A stretch of 6,133 nt of DNA, from positions 1 to 6,133 of the forward strand of contig QMVO01000111.1 in NCBI GenBank assembly GCA_003661125.1. The letters run 5' to 3'. The stretch comes from Methanosarcinales archaeon. Its GTDB lineage: Archaea > Halobacteriota > Syntropharchaeia > Alkanophagales > Methanospirareceae. Numbering within the stretch: position 1 is the first letter of the stretch; each line of letters opens with the position of its first letter. The notes beneath the pieces are model-generated. The model was not told the DNA's origin and made no database searches. It worked only from the letters and a program-made list of their open reading frames with translations. This document shows positions 1-6,133 of this stretch, piece after piece. Both the position numbers and the translations under genes were made by a program.

Positions 1-1279
1 CCCGTATTTCCCCTACAATGTTCTTGCGCATCAATCTCTTTACTTCTTCCATATCCGTGGTCTGTCCCAAGACCCACATCAACTTCACCAAGGCAGTTTC
101 AGGCAGCATATCTTCACCCTCTATTATTCCCGCATGAAGTAAATCACGACCGGTATCATACACCCTGTCACAGATGGACCCGTACAAACATTGAGAAGTC
201 ATCACTACCGGTATGCCCTGCCCAATCGCTCTCGCCACGCCTGGAATCCACTCCGCAGATACATGCCCCAAGCCTGTTCCTTCTAATACAATGCCCCTGT
301 AACCCTGTTCCACAAAGAAATCGAGTATTGCCGGGTCAGCACCGGGATAGAACTTTAGGAGACAGCATCTCTCCTCAAACTTGTCGCTTAACCCAGGCTC
401 TAATTCTTTCTCGCTGCGCTTCTTATAAGCGGATAAGAACTCAAGCCTTATTTTTTCTATATTGCTCGTATCATAATATACCTTTCCTATTGGGACATCA
501 TTTACCGATTGAAAGGCGTCACGCGCGGAAGTATGCATTTTCCTCACTTTCGTGCCACGGTGAATAAAACAGAAATCGTCTGAGGTGCTGCCATGCATTA
601 CTACTACAACCTCCGCAATGTCGCTACATGCCACTTTCGCTGCGCATATTGCATTCATTGCAGCATCGCTGGAAGGTCTGTCAGCACTGCGCTGTGAACC
701 CACGAGAACGATAGGCACTGGGGTTTGCACCATGAAGGAGAGTGCGGCAGCGGTGTAGCCCATTGTATCCGTGCCATGAGTGACAATTATACCTTCTGCA
801 CCGCTTTTTATCTCGTTATAGACCTCTGTTGCGAGCTTACGCCAGTATTCGGCACGCATATTCTCGCTCAGTATGCTATAAATCACTTTTCCACTGATGT
901 TTGCTATTTGTCCTAATTCTGGGATTGCCTCGAGTATATCTTCGGTGGAGAATTGAGGTGAAACCGCGCCGGTTCTGTAATCCACTTTAGAGGCAATTGT
1001 GCCACCAGTGGAGAGGATAGACAAAACGGGCAATTCTTCTTTTCCTTTTCTTAATTCCTTTTCCTCTCTTCTTTCTCTTTTTGATTGTACTGCTTCTGCC
1101 CCGCTTATAACTTCTATTTCCGCATTTTCCGGTTGTATACCGATATTGTAGCCGTTATCGAGTTTTATTACTATACTCTTTTTCCTTGAACCCGTTGGCA
1201 TTACAATCCCTTCGCAAACGACAACGCCCCTATCGGTTTTCTTCCTTATCCTTATGCGGTCGCCTTCTCTTAACTCCAT
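1..1279 (-). CDS. gatD: Glutamyl-tRNA(Gln) amidotransferase subunit D (3' end cut by window edge)
   Basis: GatD is the asparaginase-like subunit of the archaeal GatDE complex. It releases ammonia from glutamine (or asparagine), and GatE uses it to convert Glu-tRNA(Gln) to Gln-tRNA(Gln) in the cytoplasm. I translated 426 codons with no stop or frameshift. Residues 1-58 form the small beta-barrel N-terminal domain (starts MELREGDRIRI). Residues 59-83 are a Lys/Glu/Arg-rich linker. The amidohydrolase core starts near 84. Expected catalytic residues are all present: T94 in TGGTIAS, T170 and D171 in THGTDT, and K247 in TKVRKMHTS. Their spacing matches the family's catalytic tetrad. The GatD-typical MTSQCLYG motif is at about 359-367. 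The start is ATG 1279-1277, where the barrel domain begins. Known GatD proteins are about 420-440 residues, so only a short tail is missing. No Shine-Dalgarno lies within 10 bases of the start. GatE is not in the window. Confidence 0.97.
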   Translation of the reverse strand, partial: MELREGDRIRIRKKTDRGVVVCEGIVMPTGSRKKSIVIKLDNGYNIGIQPENAEIEVISGAEAVQSKRERREEKELRKGKEELPVLSILSTGGTIASKVDYRTGAVSPQFSTEDILEAIPELGQIANISGKVIYSILSENMRAEYWRKLATEVYNEIKSGAEGIIVTHGTDTMGYTAAALSFMVQTPVPIVLVGSQRSADRPSSDAAMNAICAAKVACSDIAEVVVVMHGSTSDDFCFIHRGTKVRKMHTSARDAFQSVNDVPIGKVYYDTSNIEKIRLEFLSAYKKRSEKELEPGLSDKFEERCCLLKFYPGADPAILDFFVEQGYRGIVLEGTGLGHVSAEWIPGVARAIGQGIPVVMTSQCLYGSICDRVYDTGRDLLHAGIIEGEDMLPETALVKLMWVLGQTTDMEEVKRLMRKNIVGEIR

Positions 1280-1457
1280 GTTATATAGATAGATTATTCA
1301 CCTGGTTTTAATTATATAAATGAAAGGGAGATATAACAATTGGCATTGAAGAGAGAAATTGATTAAAATGACTTAGATGGTCAGGGAAGAGAGGTGGATA
1401 AAGGTAGATTTCCAACGACATGCGAAAATTATGATTTTCCACCATACATAGACCGCC
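1280..1457. other. Intergenic gap between the ABC ATPase gene and gatD
   Basis: This 178-base AT-rich gap holds the putative gatD TATA box and little else. A 6-bp inverted repeat (arms 1424-1429 and 1434-1439, 4-base loop) lies 18 bases after the ATPase stop. It is all weak AT pairing apart from one G-C pair, and no T-tract follows in the direction of transcription, so it is not a convincing terminator. A 45-codon reading frame at 1308-1445 on the minus strand lacks a ribosome binding site and overlaps the promoter; I do not accept it as a gene. No RNA gene is recognisable. Confidence 0.6.
1311..1320 (-). promoter_or_regulatory. Putative archaeal TATA box for gatD
   Basis: The minus strand reads TTTATATAAT here, close to the archaeal TATA consensus. 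Its centre is about 36 bases upstream of the gatD ATG. With the usual spacing of about 25 bases, transcription would begin near 1290 and leave a leader of roughly 10 bases. This agrees with the lack of a well-placed Shine-Dalgarno; an AGGTGA at 1298-1303 is 18 bases from the start and would fall upstream of the predicted start of transcription. A second TATA-like string at 1281-1288 is too close to the ATG to serve this start. Motif inspection only. Confidence 0.5.
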
Positions 1458-2237
1458 CTATACAAAGCCAACAGGTCTTATCGGTATGATATGCGGTCTT
1501 CCGCGTTTATCCATCACTTCTGACTCCACACCGTAAACATGTTTTATGTTTTCAGGGGTAAGGACAGAGACAGGGTCACCAGCGGAAAAGATTTTTCCGC
1601 TATTCATCATTATTATCTTGTCTGCGTATCTTGCAGCTAAATTAAGGTCATGGATAGCCATAATCGCAGCAATCCTCTTTTCTCTCACGATGGTTTTTAT
1701 GATGTCCATCACTTCAAGTTGATGCCTGATGTCGAGATTAGAAGTAGGCTCATCGAGCAAAAGAACATCGGGCTCTTGAGACAGTGCACAAGCGATAAAA
1801 ACTTTCTGCTGTTGACCTCCGCTGAGTTCGTTAATATCACGCATGGCAAACTCTTCGATGTTTAGCATTTGCAGAGTCTCTAAAACCTTTTCTGTGTCTT
1901 CTTCACTGCTCCGCCAACTGATATGCGGGCGCCTGCCTATGAGGACAACATCGAAGACCGTGGCAGAAAATATTGAAGTAGTGCTTTGTGGGATATACCC
2001 CACTTTTTTTGCGAGTTCCATTCTGCTAATCTTTTTTATATCTCGCTCATCTAACAGAATACATCCTTTTTGAGGGCTCAGAATTCTATCTATACACCGG
2101 AGCAGAGTGGATTTCCCTGCTCCATTTGGTCCCACCACGCTTAGCATCTCCGATTCGGCAAGCTCTACACAGACATTCTTTAGTATGGGTACGCTTGCAT
2201 AGCTGAACTCCACGTCTTTTACTTTCAGCTTTACCAT
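1458..2237 (-). CDS. ABC transporter ATP-binding protein, FepC/BtuD class (siderophore/heme/corrinoid import)
   Basis: This is the cytoplasmic ATPase of a type II ABC importer, driving uptake of a metal chelate such as corrinoid, heme or siderophore. Its 259 residues match the family's usual 250-270. All nucleotide-binding motifs are present: Walker A GPNGAGKST at 36-44, Q-loop Q84, signature LSGGQ at 138-142, Walker B DVLLLDEP at 157-164, D-loop SNLD at 166-169 and H-loop His196. A family-typical C-terminal extension follows residue 215. The gene starts 7 bases after the permease stop, so the two are surely cotranscribed. The ribosome binding site is weak: GGTAAG, overlapping the permease stop codon. 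The FecCD-type partner fixes the subfamily. The substrate cannot be read from an ATPase; BtuD is the likeliest label given the tetrapyrrole chelatase in the operon, but an iron-chelate role is equally compatible with the sequence. Confidence 0.95.
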   Translation of the reverse strand: MVKLKVKDVEFSYASVPILKNVCVELAESEMLSVVGPNGAGKSTLLRCIDRILSPQKGCILLDERDIKKISRMELAKKVGYIPQSTTSIFSATVFDVVLIGRRPHISWRSSEEDTEKVLETLQMLNIEEFAMRDINELSGGQQQKVFIACALSQEPDVLLLDEPTSNLDIRHQLEVMDIIKTIVREKRIAAIMAIHDLNLAARYADKIIMMNSGKIFSAGDPVSVLTPENIKHVYGVESEVMDKRGRPHIIPIRPVGFV

Positions 2238-2244
2238 TTTAATC

Positions 2245-3384
2245 TTACCAATATTCTTTCCTCTTTCTCATTATCAAGTAGAGAAACAACGGAACTCCCA
2301 TGAAGGATGTAATCAAACCTACCGGGAGAATTACCGGTGCTATGATTGTTCTTGCAATGGTATCGGCACCAAGCAAAAGGGCGGCACCGAAAAGACCTGA
2401 TGCGGGAATTAAATATCTGTTGTCTCCACCGATAACCATGCGGCACATGTGCGGGGAAACCAATCCAATAAATCCTATGGTTCCCGTGAAGCAGATAATG
2501 CCCGCAGTTACAAGAGAAGCGAGTACGAAACAAACTATCCTTGTCTGCTCGACGTTTACACCCAGGCTTTTCGCCCTCTCATCTCCTACTCCCAGTGCAT
2601 TCAAGTCCCATGATTTTAGCATGATAAGTGGAATACAGAAGGCAATGATGATGGACATGAGAGAAAGCTTATCCCACGAAGCTCTTCCAAGACTTCCAAA
2701 CATCCAGAATACCACCTCCTTCACCGCCTCCGCTTCTCCAAAATATTGTAAAATCCCTGTCATTGCGGAGAATAAATACATCAATGCAATACCGGCTAAA
2801 ATCATTGTCTCCGGCGTTGCACTCTTATATCGCGATAGACCGTAGATGATGAAAGAAGAGAGCAAAGCGAAGACGAACGCATTTACTATTATAATATATT
2901 TACCAGTGACAAAACCTGCACCTAAAATGATGGCAAGAGTAGCGCCAAAACTCGCAGCAGAAGCAATCCCCAGGGTATAAGGGCTTGCCAGTGGATTCCT
3001 CACTACTCCCTGCATAGTTGTACCCGCAATTGCGAGCCCTATTCCAGCAAGGATGCCCATTATGATTCGTGGTAATCGTAATCCCCAAATAACTATCTCT
3101 TTAGTTGTAAAATATGTCTGATAGAATTTCTTAATGCCATGAGACATGATAAAAACAGCATTTTGAAAAATCTCAAGAATACCCTGCCATATTATTGAAT
3201 ATACCTCTATGACGGTGATTGGATAAGAGCCAAGCGTTGCCGATACGCCTGCGATAATAAAAATTAATATGAGGGAAGAAAGAATAAAAAGGATTTTCCT
3301 TCCAACAAATTTTTTATATTGCGCTTTTATTTCCGCTCTCTTTTCCAGTCCCGTTTTTGTTTCCGCGCTTGATGTCATCTTCAT
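2245..3384 (-). CDS. ABC transporter permease, FecCD/BtuC family
   Basis: This integral membrane permease should form a homodimer with the ATPase encoded next. It carries a chelate handed over by a substrate-binding protein, which is not in the window. Family motifs are clear: RLPR at 103-106, QGVVRNPLASP at 125-135, FWMFGSL at 226-232, the GFIGLVSPH segment at 304-312 and LPVGLITSFMGVP at 353-365. I count about nine to ten hydrophobic segments, near 30-48, 104-121, 134-155, 163-182, 192-213, 236-256, 282-304, 324-345 and 350-372. At 379 residues it is longer than the usual 330-360, through a basic 28-residue N-terminus and an extended stretch (about 55-100) between the first two segments. 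Its ATG overlaps the chelatase TGA in an ATGA arrangement, which suggests translational coupling. A second ATG two codons in (3378-3376) has AGGG 6 bases upstream and could be the real start. Confidence 0.95.
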   Translation of the reverse strand: MKMTSSAETKTGLEKRAEIKAQYKKFVGRKILFILSSLILIFIIAGVSATLGSYPITVIEVYSIIWQGILEIFQNAVFIMSHGIKKFYQTYFTTKEIVIWGLRLPRIIMGILAGIGLAIAGTTMQGVVRNPLASPYTLGIASAASFGATLAIILGAGFVTGKYIIIVNAFVFALLSSFIIYGLSRYKSATPETMILAGIALMYLFSAMTGILQYFGEAEAVKEVVFWMFGSLGRASWDKLSLMSIIIAFCIPLIMLKSWDLNALGVGDERAKSLGVNVEQTRIVCFVLASLVTAGIICFTGTIGFIGLVSPHMCRMVIGGDNRYLIPASGLFGAALLLGADTIARTIIAPVILPVGLITSFMGVPLFLYLIMRKRKEYW

Positions 3385-5474
3385 CCCTGAGCGGCTTGCA
3401 AACTGCTCAATAACTCCCGCTCTCGTTCCTGAATAACAATGTCATGCACTGCCCGCGATGTTAAATCTGCGATAGGATAATATTTTCCCCCTGAGCTGGC
3501 AGCTATCTCTCTGCAATATCCAAGCTGCATTTGTATAAACGATTTGCTAACTACCTCGGTATCAATCACAATCACATATATACCCTTAGCTCGTGCCTGC
3601 TCGGCGAGTGCTACCAATTCCTTTTCAATCTCTTTATTTTCTCCGGATGGAACATTTGCACGACCGTCAGATATTAACAGCAGGATAGGTATCGCTTCTT
3701 CATCCTTCTGCTTTTCAGTCATCAGAAGATTCAATCCCATTTCCAGACCTGCGGATAGAGGTGTTCTTCCACCGGTTGGGAGTTCCTTTAACCTCTCGAC
3801 TGCTAAATCTATGCTTGAACATAGAGGAAGCAGGGTATCTGCCTGGTTACCTCTAAACGCAACCATTCCGACCTTATCTCTTTGTTGATATGAATCCAGT
3901 AATAAAGAGAGAACAGCACCTTTTGCACTCTCCATTCTTCTCATCGCACCCATTGAGCCCGATGCATCCACAACAAACATCGTTGCCGTTGATACTTTCC
4001 CTACACGAATCTTCTCTCGAATGTCCTGAGTTTTGATAACAACAGCTAAATCAGACCCATGTTTTCTCTCTTTCTGGTAAGGTGCGGCTGCACGTACCGT
4101 AGCATCAAGTGCAACATCCTTTATCTCTCCTTTCGGGAATCCATGCCGTACGTATTTCCCGTTATTGCGAAGAGAGAGTGTAGGAACTCTTCTTCCGGAA
4201 ATCTTCCGGCGATATGTTTTATCTTTCTTTTGTTTTTGTCTTACTACCCTTGTATCAATCGAGTCGCCTATGTCAAAGATAAATTCCTTTTGTGGTTCTT
4301 TTATATCGTCATTGTCATCTTGACCTTTTGTATTTTTGTCAAGTTGCTCATTTCTATGCTTGTGTTCTCTTTTCTCTTCCCCCTCTTTCCTTTGCTGCTG
4401 CTGCTTATTCTCATGTTTCTCATCTTCACTATGCTTTTTAGTGTCTGACATCATCTCATCGAGTTTTTTTGTATCTAAACTCGGCGGCTCAAATGGCTTT
4501 CTTCGCATTCTATGTGGAAGTGCTAATTCCATCGCCTCTTTTATGTCCTCAAAAGTGACTTTCTTCCTGCCATCAAATGCAGCAATCGTCTTTGCAGTTC
4601 TATCTATAACGATTTCAGCTCTATGCGTCCTGACGCCGAGTTTAATGCACGTATCAGCAGTTATTTTCAGTAAATCATCGCTGATCTCTACCTCATTAAC
4701 TATTTGTTTTGCACGCACAATTTTCTCTCTGAGTTCTTTTTGTATCCCATCGAATCTTGCCCTAAACTCTTCTGGGTCCCTTTCAAAACTTCCCACAAGT
4801 TTTACTATTTCTACCCTTTTATCTGCATCGTCTATACTTTCTACACTTGCTTGAAGACCAAATCTATCCAGGAGTTGAGGTCTGAGCTCACCTTCCTCAG
4901 GGTTCATTGTTCCAACCAGGATGAATTTAGAGGGATGAGAAACAGAGACACCTTCTCGCTCAACCACGTTTATTGACATCGCAGCCGAATCTAAAATGAC
5001 ATCGGCAACGTGGTCGTCCAAAAGATTTACCTCATCAATGTAAAGAATACCTCTATTTGCAGCAGCTAATATCCCGGGTTCCAGCGCCTTTATTCCTTCT
5101 TTTATTGCCTTTTCCACATCTATTGAGCCCACGACTCTATCTTCGGTTGCACCGAGCGGAAGGTCTATGACCCACATCCTTCGTTTCGCCACTTTCAGAT
5201 TTTCCCCATTCGTTTTCTTAGCGTAGCACAGGTCGCACATCTCGTGCTCGTTATAAGGATTGCAATTGAAAGGACAGCCCTTAACCACTTCGATTTCTGG
5301 TAACAGTTCAGCAAGTGCACGAACAGCGGTGGACTTCGCAGTCCCTTTCTCACCCCTTATAAGCACTCCGCCTATATGTGGATTAATAGCATTCAAAATA
5401 AGCGATTTCTTCATCTTCTCCTGCCCCACAATTGCTGTAAATGGTAATATCTCTCTTCTAATGTGGTGTGTCAT
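3381..5474 (-). CDS. Fused ChlI-ChlD-type magnesium/cobalt chelatase AAA+ and VWA subunit
   Basis: The 697-residue protein joins the two ATP-dependent helper subunits of class I tetrapyrrole metal-chelatases. They power Mg insertion into protoporphyrin (ChlIDH) or Co insertion into a corrin (CobNST) through a large catalytic subunit. The ChlI half (1-330) has Walker A GEKGTAKST at 41-49, Walker B LYIDE at 144-148, sensor-1 Asn191 in GTMNP, an arginine finger at R204 (LLDRFG) and a sensor-2 region near 281-286. A four-cysteine set (C67, C71, C80, C83) lies between Walker A and Walker B. Residues 340-400 are a highly charged Lys/Glu/Gln/His linker. The ChlD half carries a von Willebrand A domain (about 495-690) with an intact MIDAS: D503, S505, S507, T571, D603. 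Start ATG 5474-5472 has AGGTGA 4 bases upstream. With no chlorophyll genes in view, an archaeal cobaltochelatase-like role with CobN is the best inference; no CobN/ChlH is encoded here. Confidence 0.95.
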   Translation of the reverse strand: MTHHIRREILPFTAIVGQEKMKKSLILNAINPHIGGVLIRGEKGTAKSTAVRALAELLPEIEVVKGCPFNCNPYNEHEMCDLCYAKKTNGENLKVAKRRMWVIDLPLGATEDRVVGSIDVEKAIKEGIKALEPGILAAANRGILYIDEVNLLDDHVADVILDSAAMSINVVEREGVSVSHPSKFILVGTMNPEEGELRPQLLDRFGLQASVESIDDADKRVEIVKLVGSFERDPEEFRARFDGIQKELREKIVRAKQIVNEVEISDDLLKITADTCIKLGVRTHRAEIVIDRTAKTIAAFDGRKKVTFEDIKEAMELALPHRMRRKPFEPPSLDTKKLDEMMSDTKKHSEDEKHENKQQQQRKEGEEKREHKHRNEQLDKNTKGQDDNDDIKEPQKEFIFDIGDSIDTRVVRQKQKKDKTYRRKISGRRVPTLSLRNNGKYVRHGFPKGEIKDVALDATVRAAAPYQKERKHGSDLAVVIKTQDIREKIRVGKVSTATMFVVDASGSMGAMRRMESAKGAVLSLLLDSYQQRDKVGMVAFRGNQADTLLPLCSSIDLAVERLKELPTGGRTPLSAGLEMGLNLLMTEKQKDEEAIPILLLISDGRANVPSGENKEIEKELVALAEQARAKGIYVIVIDTEVVSKSFIQMQLGYCREIAASSGGKYYPIADLTSRAVHDIVIQERERELLSSLQAAQG

Positions 5475-5478
5475 TATC

Positions 5479-5484
5479 TCACCT
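5479..5484 (-). promoter_or_regulatory. Shine-Dalgarno sequence of the chelatase gene
   Basis: AGGTGA on the minus strand matches the archaeal anti-Shine-Dalgarno perfectly and sits 4 bases before the ATG at 5474-5472. It fixes the start of the chelatase gene. It is the strongest ribosome binding site in the window; the downstream permease and ATPase genes have only weak ones and probably rely on coupling. Confidence 0.8.
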
Positions 5485-5514
5485 TTTCCTTTATTCTACT
5501 CTTTTATTTGTAAC

Positions 5515-5522
5515 TATTTAAG
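5515..5522 (-). promoter_or_regulatory. Putative TATA box of the chelatase-ABC operon
   Basis: The minus strand reads CTTAAATA, close to the archaeal TATA consensus. Transcription would start near 5493, leaving a leader of about 19 bases that includes the AGGTGA site. A nearby alternative is TTATTATATTAA at about 5524-5535; in so AT-rich a gap the choice is uncertain. Confidence 0.45.
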
Positions 5523-5555
5523 TTAATATAATAAGATTGATGCTATATGAGTTTT

Positions 5556-5565
5556 TCGATATCGA
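5556..5565. promoter_or_regulatory. 10-bp perfect palindrome upstream of the operon promoter
   Basis: TCGATATCGA is a perfect self-complementary 10-mer, and it carries the only G/C-containing symmetrical site in an otherwise A/T-rich gap. It lies about 33 bases upstream of the putative TATA box, a position where archaeal activators can bind. It could be an operator for a metal- or cofactor-responsive dimeric regulator, but a single copy of this length may also be chance. Confidence 0.25.
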
Positions 5566-5596
5566 TTTTAGTATTTCTAAAAAGTTAAATTTATCG

Positions 5597-5614
5597 TTTT
5601 TTTATTAAAAAAAA
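5597..5614. terminator. AT-only inverted repeat with T8 tract, probable terminator
   Basis: On the plus strand this is T7, then ATT, then A8, so the minus-strand transcript of the membrane-protein gene meets eight T residues 17-24 bases after its stop codon at 5631-5633. Archaeal RNA polymerase terminates at such T-tracts without needing a GC-rich hairpin. The symmetry gives a T-tract on the plus strand too, but no plus-strand gene needs it. Confidence 0.55.
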
Positions 5615-5630
5615 TCTTTTCTTAAAACCT

Positions 5631-6133
5631 CTAAATTATCAGTAATACTATTATGAACAACACATCAATGACAAGCGTTGTTCCAGCATTTACCGCAACC
5701 GTCTTGCTTCCCAATTTGGGACCGAACAGAGATACGTGCAATGGCAGTGAATGTTTTACAAATCTCGTTGAGAATGATACTACGGTGCCTAATAATAAGG
5801 CGATTAACACCCCTTTTGTCGTTATCAGCCCTTTATCCAGAAAGCTGCCTGCGAGGATTAACCCGGAATAAGTGTTCACAATCTCGGTTGCACTGATTAG
5901 CACGACTTCGCTTTCCAATCCCAGAATGTTTGTGAGAGGTTCCAAAATTGCAGAAACTGAATCGAACAGGTTTAGTTCCATCGCCACAGATACCAGAAAC
6001 AGAGTGATGAACATTGTGGGCATAATCCTTTTGAGCATTTTGCAGGTGCTTTTAGCGCTTTTATTCAATGCACTTTTTTTATCTCCAACCTGACCCGGAT
6101 TAAGATTTGTGGATAGCTGTGGTTTGGCTGAAC
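5631..6133 (-). CDS. Membrane protein, nucleoside-recognition/Gate-domain type (5' end cut by window edge)
   Basis: The reading frame is open from the TAG stop at 5633-5631 to the right edge, giving 166 visible residues, so the true start is outside the window. The first possible start inside it is only a TTG at 6068-6066, with frame continuing upstream of it. The visible part begins with a hydrophilic, basic segment of about 35 residues, followed by about four hydrophobic segments separated by short loops. Conserved-looking loops include SATEIVNTYSG, and SLPLHVSLFGPKLGSKT between the last two segments. These resemble the Gate (nucleoside recognition) domain seen in archaeal membrane proteins of the MJ0871/COG3366 kind and related to FeoB Gate segments; this is recalled similarity, not a search. 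The transported substrate is unknown. It is probably the second half of a protein of about 300 residues. A terminator-like T-tract separates it from the chelatase operon, so a shared function should not be assumed. Confidence 0.75.
   Translation of the reverse strand, partial: SAKPQLSTNLNPGQVGDKKSALNKSAKSTCKMLKRIMPTMFITLFLVSVAMELNLFDSVSAILEPLTNILGLESEVVLISATEIVNTYSGLILAGSFLDKGLITTKGVLIALLLGTVVSFSTRFVKHSLPLHVSLFGPKLGSKTVAVNAGTTLVIDVLFIIVLLII

Larger units (their letters stand above)
5475..5630. other. Intergenic gap with terminator and operon promoter
   Basis: This 156-base gap separates the membrane-protein gene from the chelatase-ABC operon. From right to left it holds the T8 terminator tract, the TCGATATCGA palindrome, TATA-like elements and the AGGTGA ribosome binding site. 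It is strikingly AT-rich compared with the flanking genes. I see no riboswitch-like or tRNA-like structure. Confidence 0.7.

Noticed and set aside
328..916. Plus-strand frames of 79 and 63 codons near the left end
   Set aside because: They lie antisense to gatD, which translates without interruption and holds all four catalytic residues.
1424..1439. 6-bp inverted repeat after the ABC ATPase gene as an intrinsic terminator
   Set aside because: The stem is short and AT-rich and no T-tract follows in the direction of transcription.
1308..1445. 45-codon minus-strand reading frame between the ABC ATPase gene and gatD
   Set aside because: It has no ribosome binding site, an unremarkable composition with no recognisable motif, and it overlaps the putative gatD TATA box.
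2300..2845. Plus-strand frame of 181 codons opposite the permease gene
   Set aside because: It is antisense to clear FecCD motifs, has no family resemblance and is explained as the complement of a hydrophobic coding region.
4059..4976. Several overlapping plus-strand frames opposite the chelatase gene
   Set aside because: Their Ser/Phe/Leu/Cys-rich composition is the mirror of the Lys/Glu-rich linker and neighbouring codons; the minus-strand chelatase has intact motifs throughout.
5475..5630. Cobalamin riboswitch before the chelatase-ABC operon
   Set aside because: The predicted leader is only about 20 bases and the gap is nearly all A/T with no room for the conserved cobalamin riboswitch core.
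5653..6093. Plus-strand frames of about 72 codons at the right end
   Set aside because: They are antisense to the Gate-type membrane gene, have no ribosome binding sites and show no recognisable motifs.

Overview
The window looks like a piece of a euryarchaeal chromosome. The main evidence is a GatD-type Glu-tRNA(Gln) amidotransferase subunit, an enzyme restricted to Archaea, together with archaeal TATA-like elements and an AGGTGA Shine-Dalgarno. Codon use is mixed AT/GC, with AGA/AGG and ATA common, and the gaps between genes are AT-rich. A methanogen or methane-oxidising relative (Methanomicrobia or ANME-1-like) fits, but the lineage cannot be fixed from this sequence alone.

Every supported gene is on the minus strand, so transcription runs from the right end to the left. 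At the right edge (5631-6133) is the C-terminal part of a small-residue-rich membrane protein of the nucleoside-recognition/Gate type; its start lies outside the window. An AT-only stretch with a T8 tract follows and probably ends that transcript. A promoter region then leads into a tight three-gene operon: a fused ChlI-ChlD metal-chelatase AAA+/VWA protein (3381-5474), a FecCD/BtuC-type ABC permease (2245-3384, overlapping the chelatase gene by 4 bases) and a FepC/BtuD-type ABC ATPase (1458-2237, 7 bases downstream). After a 178-base gap with its own TATA-like element comes gatD (1-1279), which runs off the left edge just short of its expected end.

The operon joins a membrane importer of the siderophore/corrinoid/heme class to the ATP-driven part of a tetrapyrrole metal-chelatase. 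The large porphyrin- or corrin-binding subunit (CobN/ChlH class) and the substrate-binding lipoprotein (BtuF/FepB class) are not in the window, so both functions need partners from elsewhere. The simplest reading is that import and metal insertion serve one corrinoid or related tetrapyrrole pathway, but the substrate and metal are inferred. GatD is an unrelated translation gene that makes Gln-tRNA(Gln) by transamidation with GatE.

There is no tRNA, rRNA, CRISPR array, insertion sequence or recent-transfer signature that I can support. Overall this is a mostly ordinary archaeal region, with a few points worth checking.
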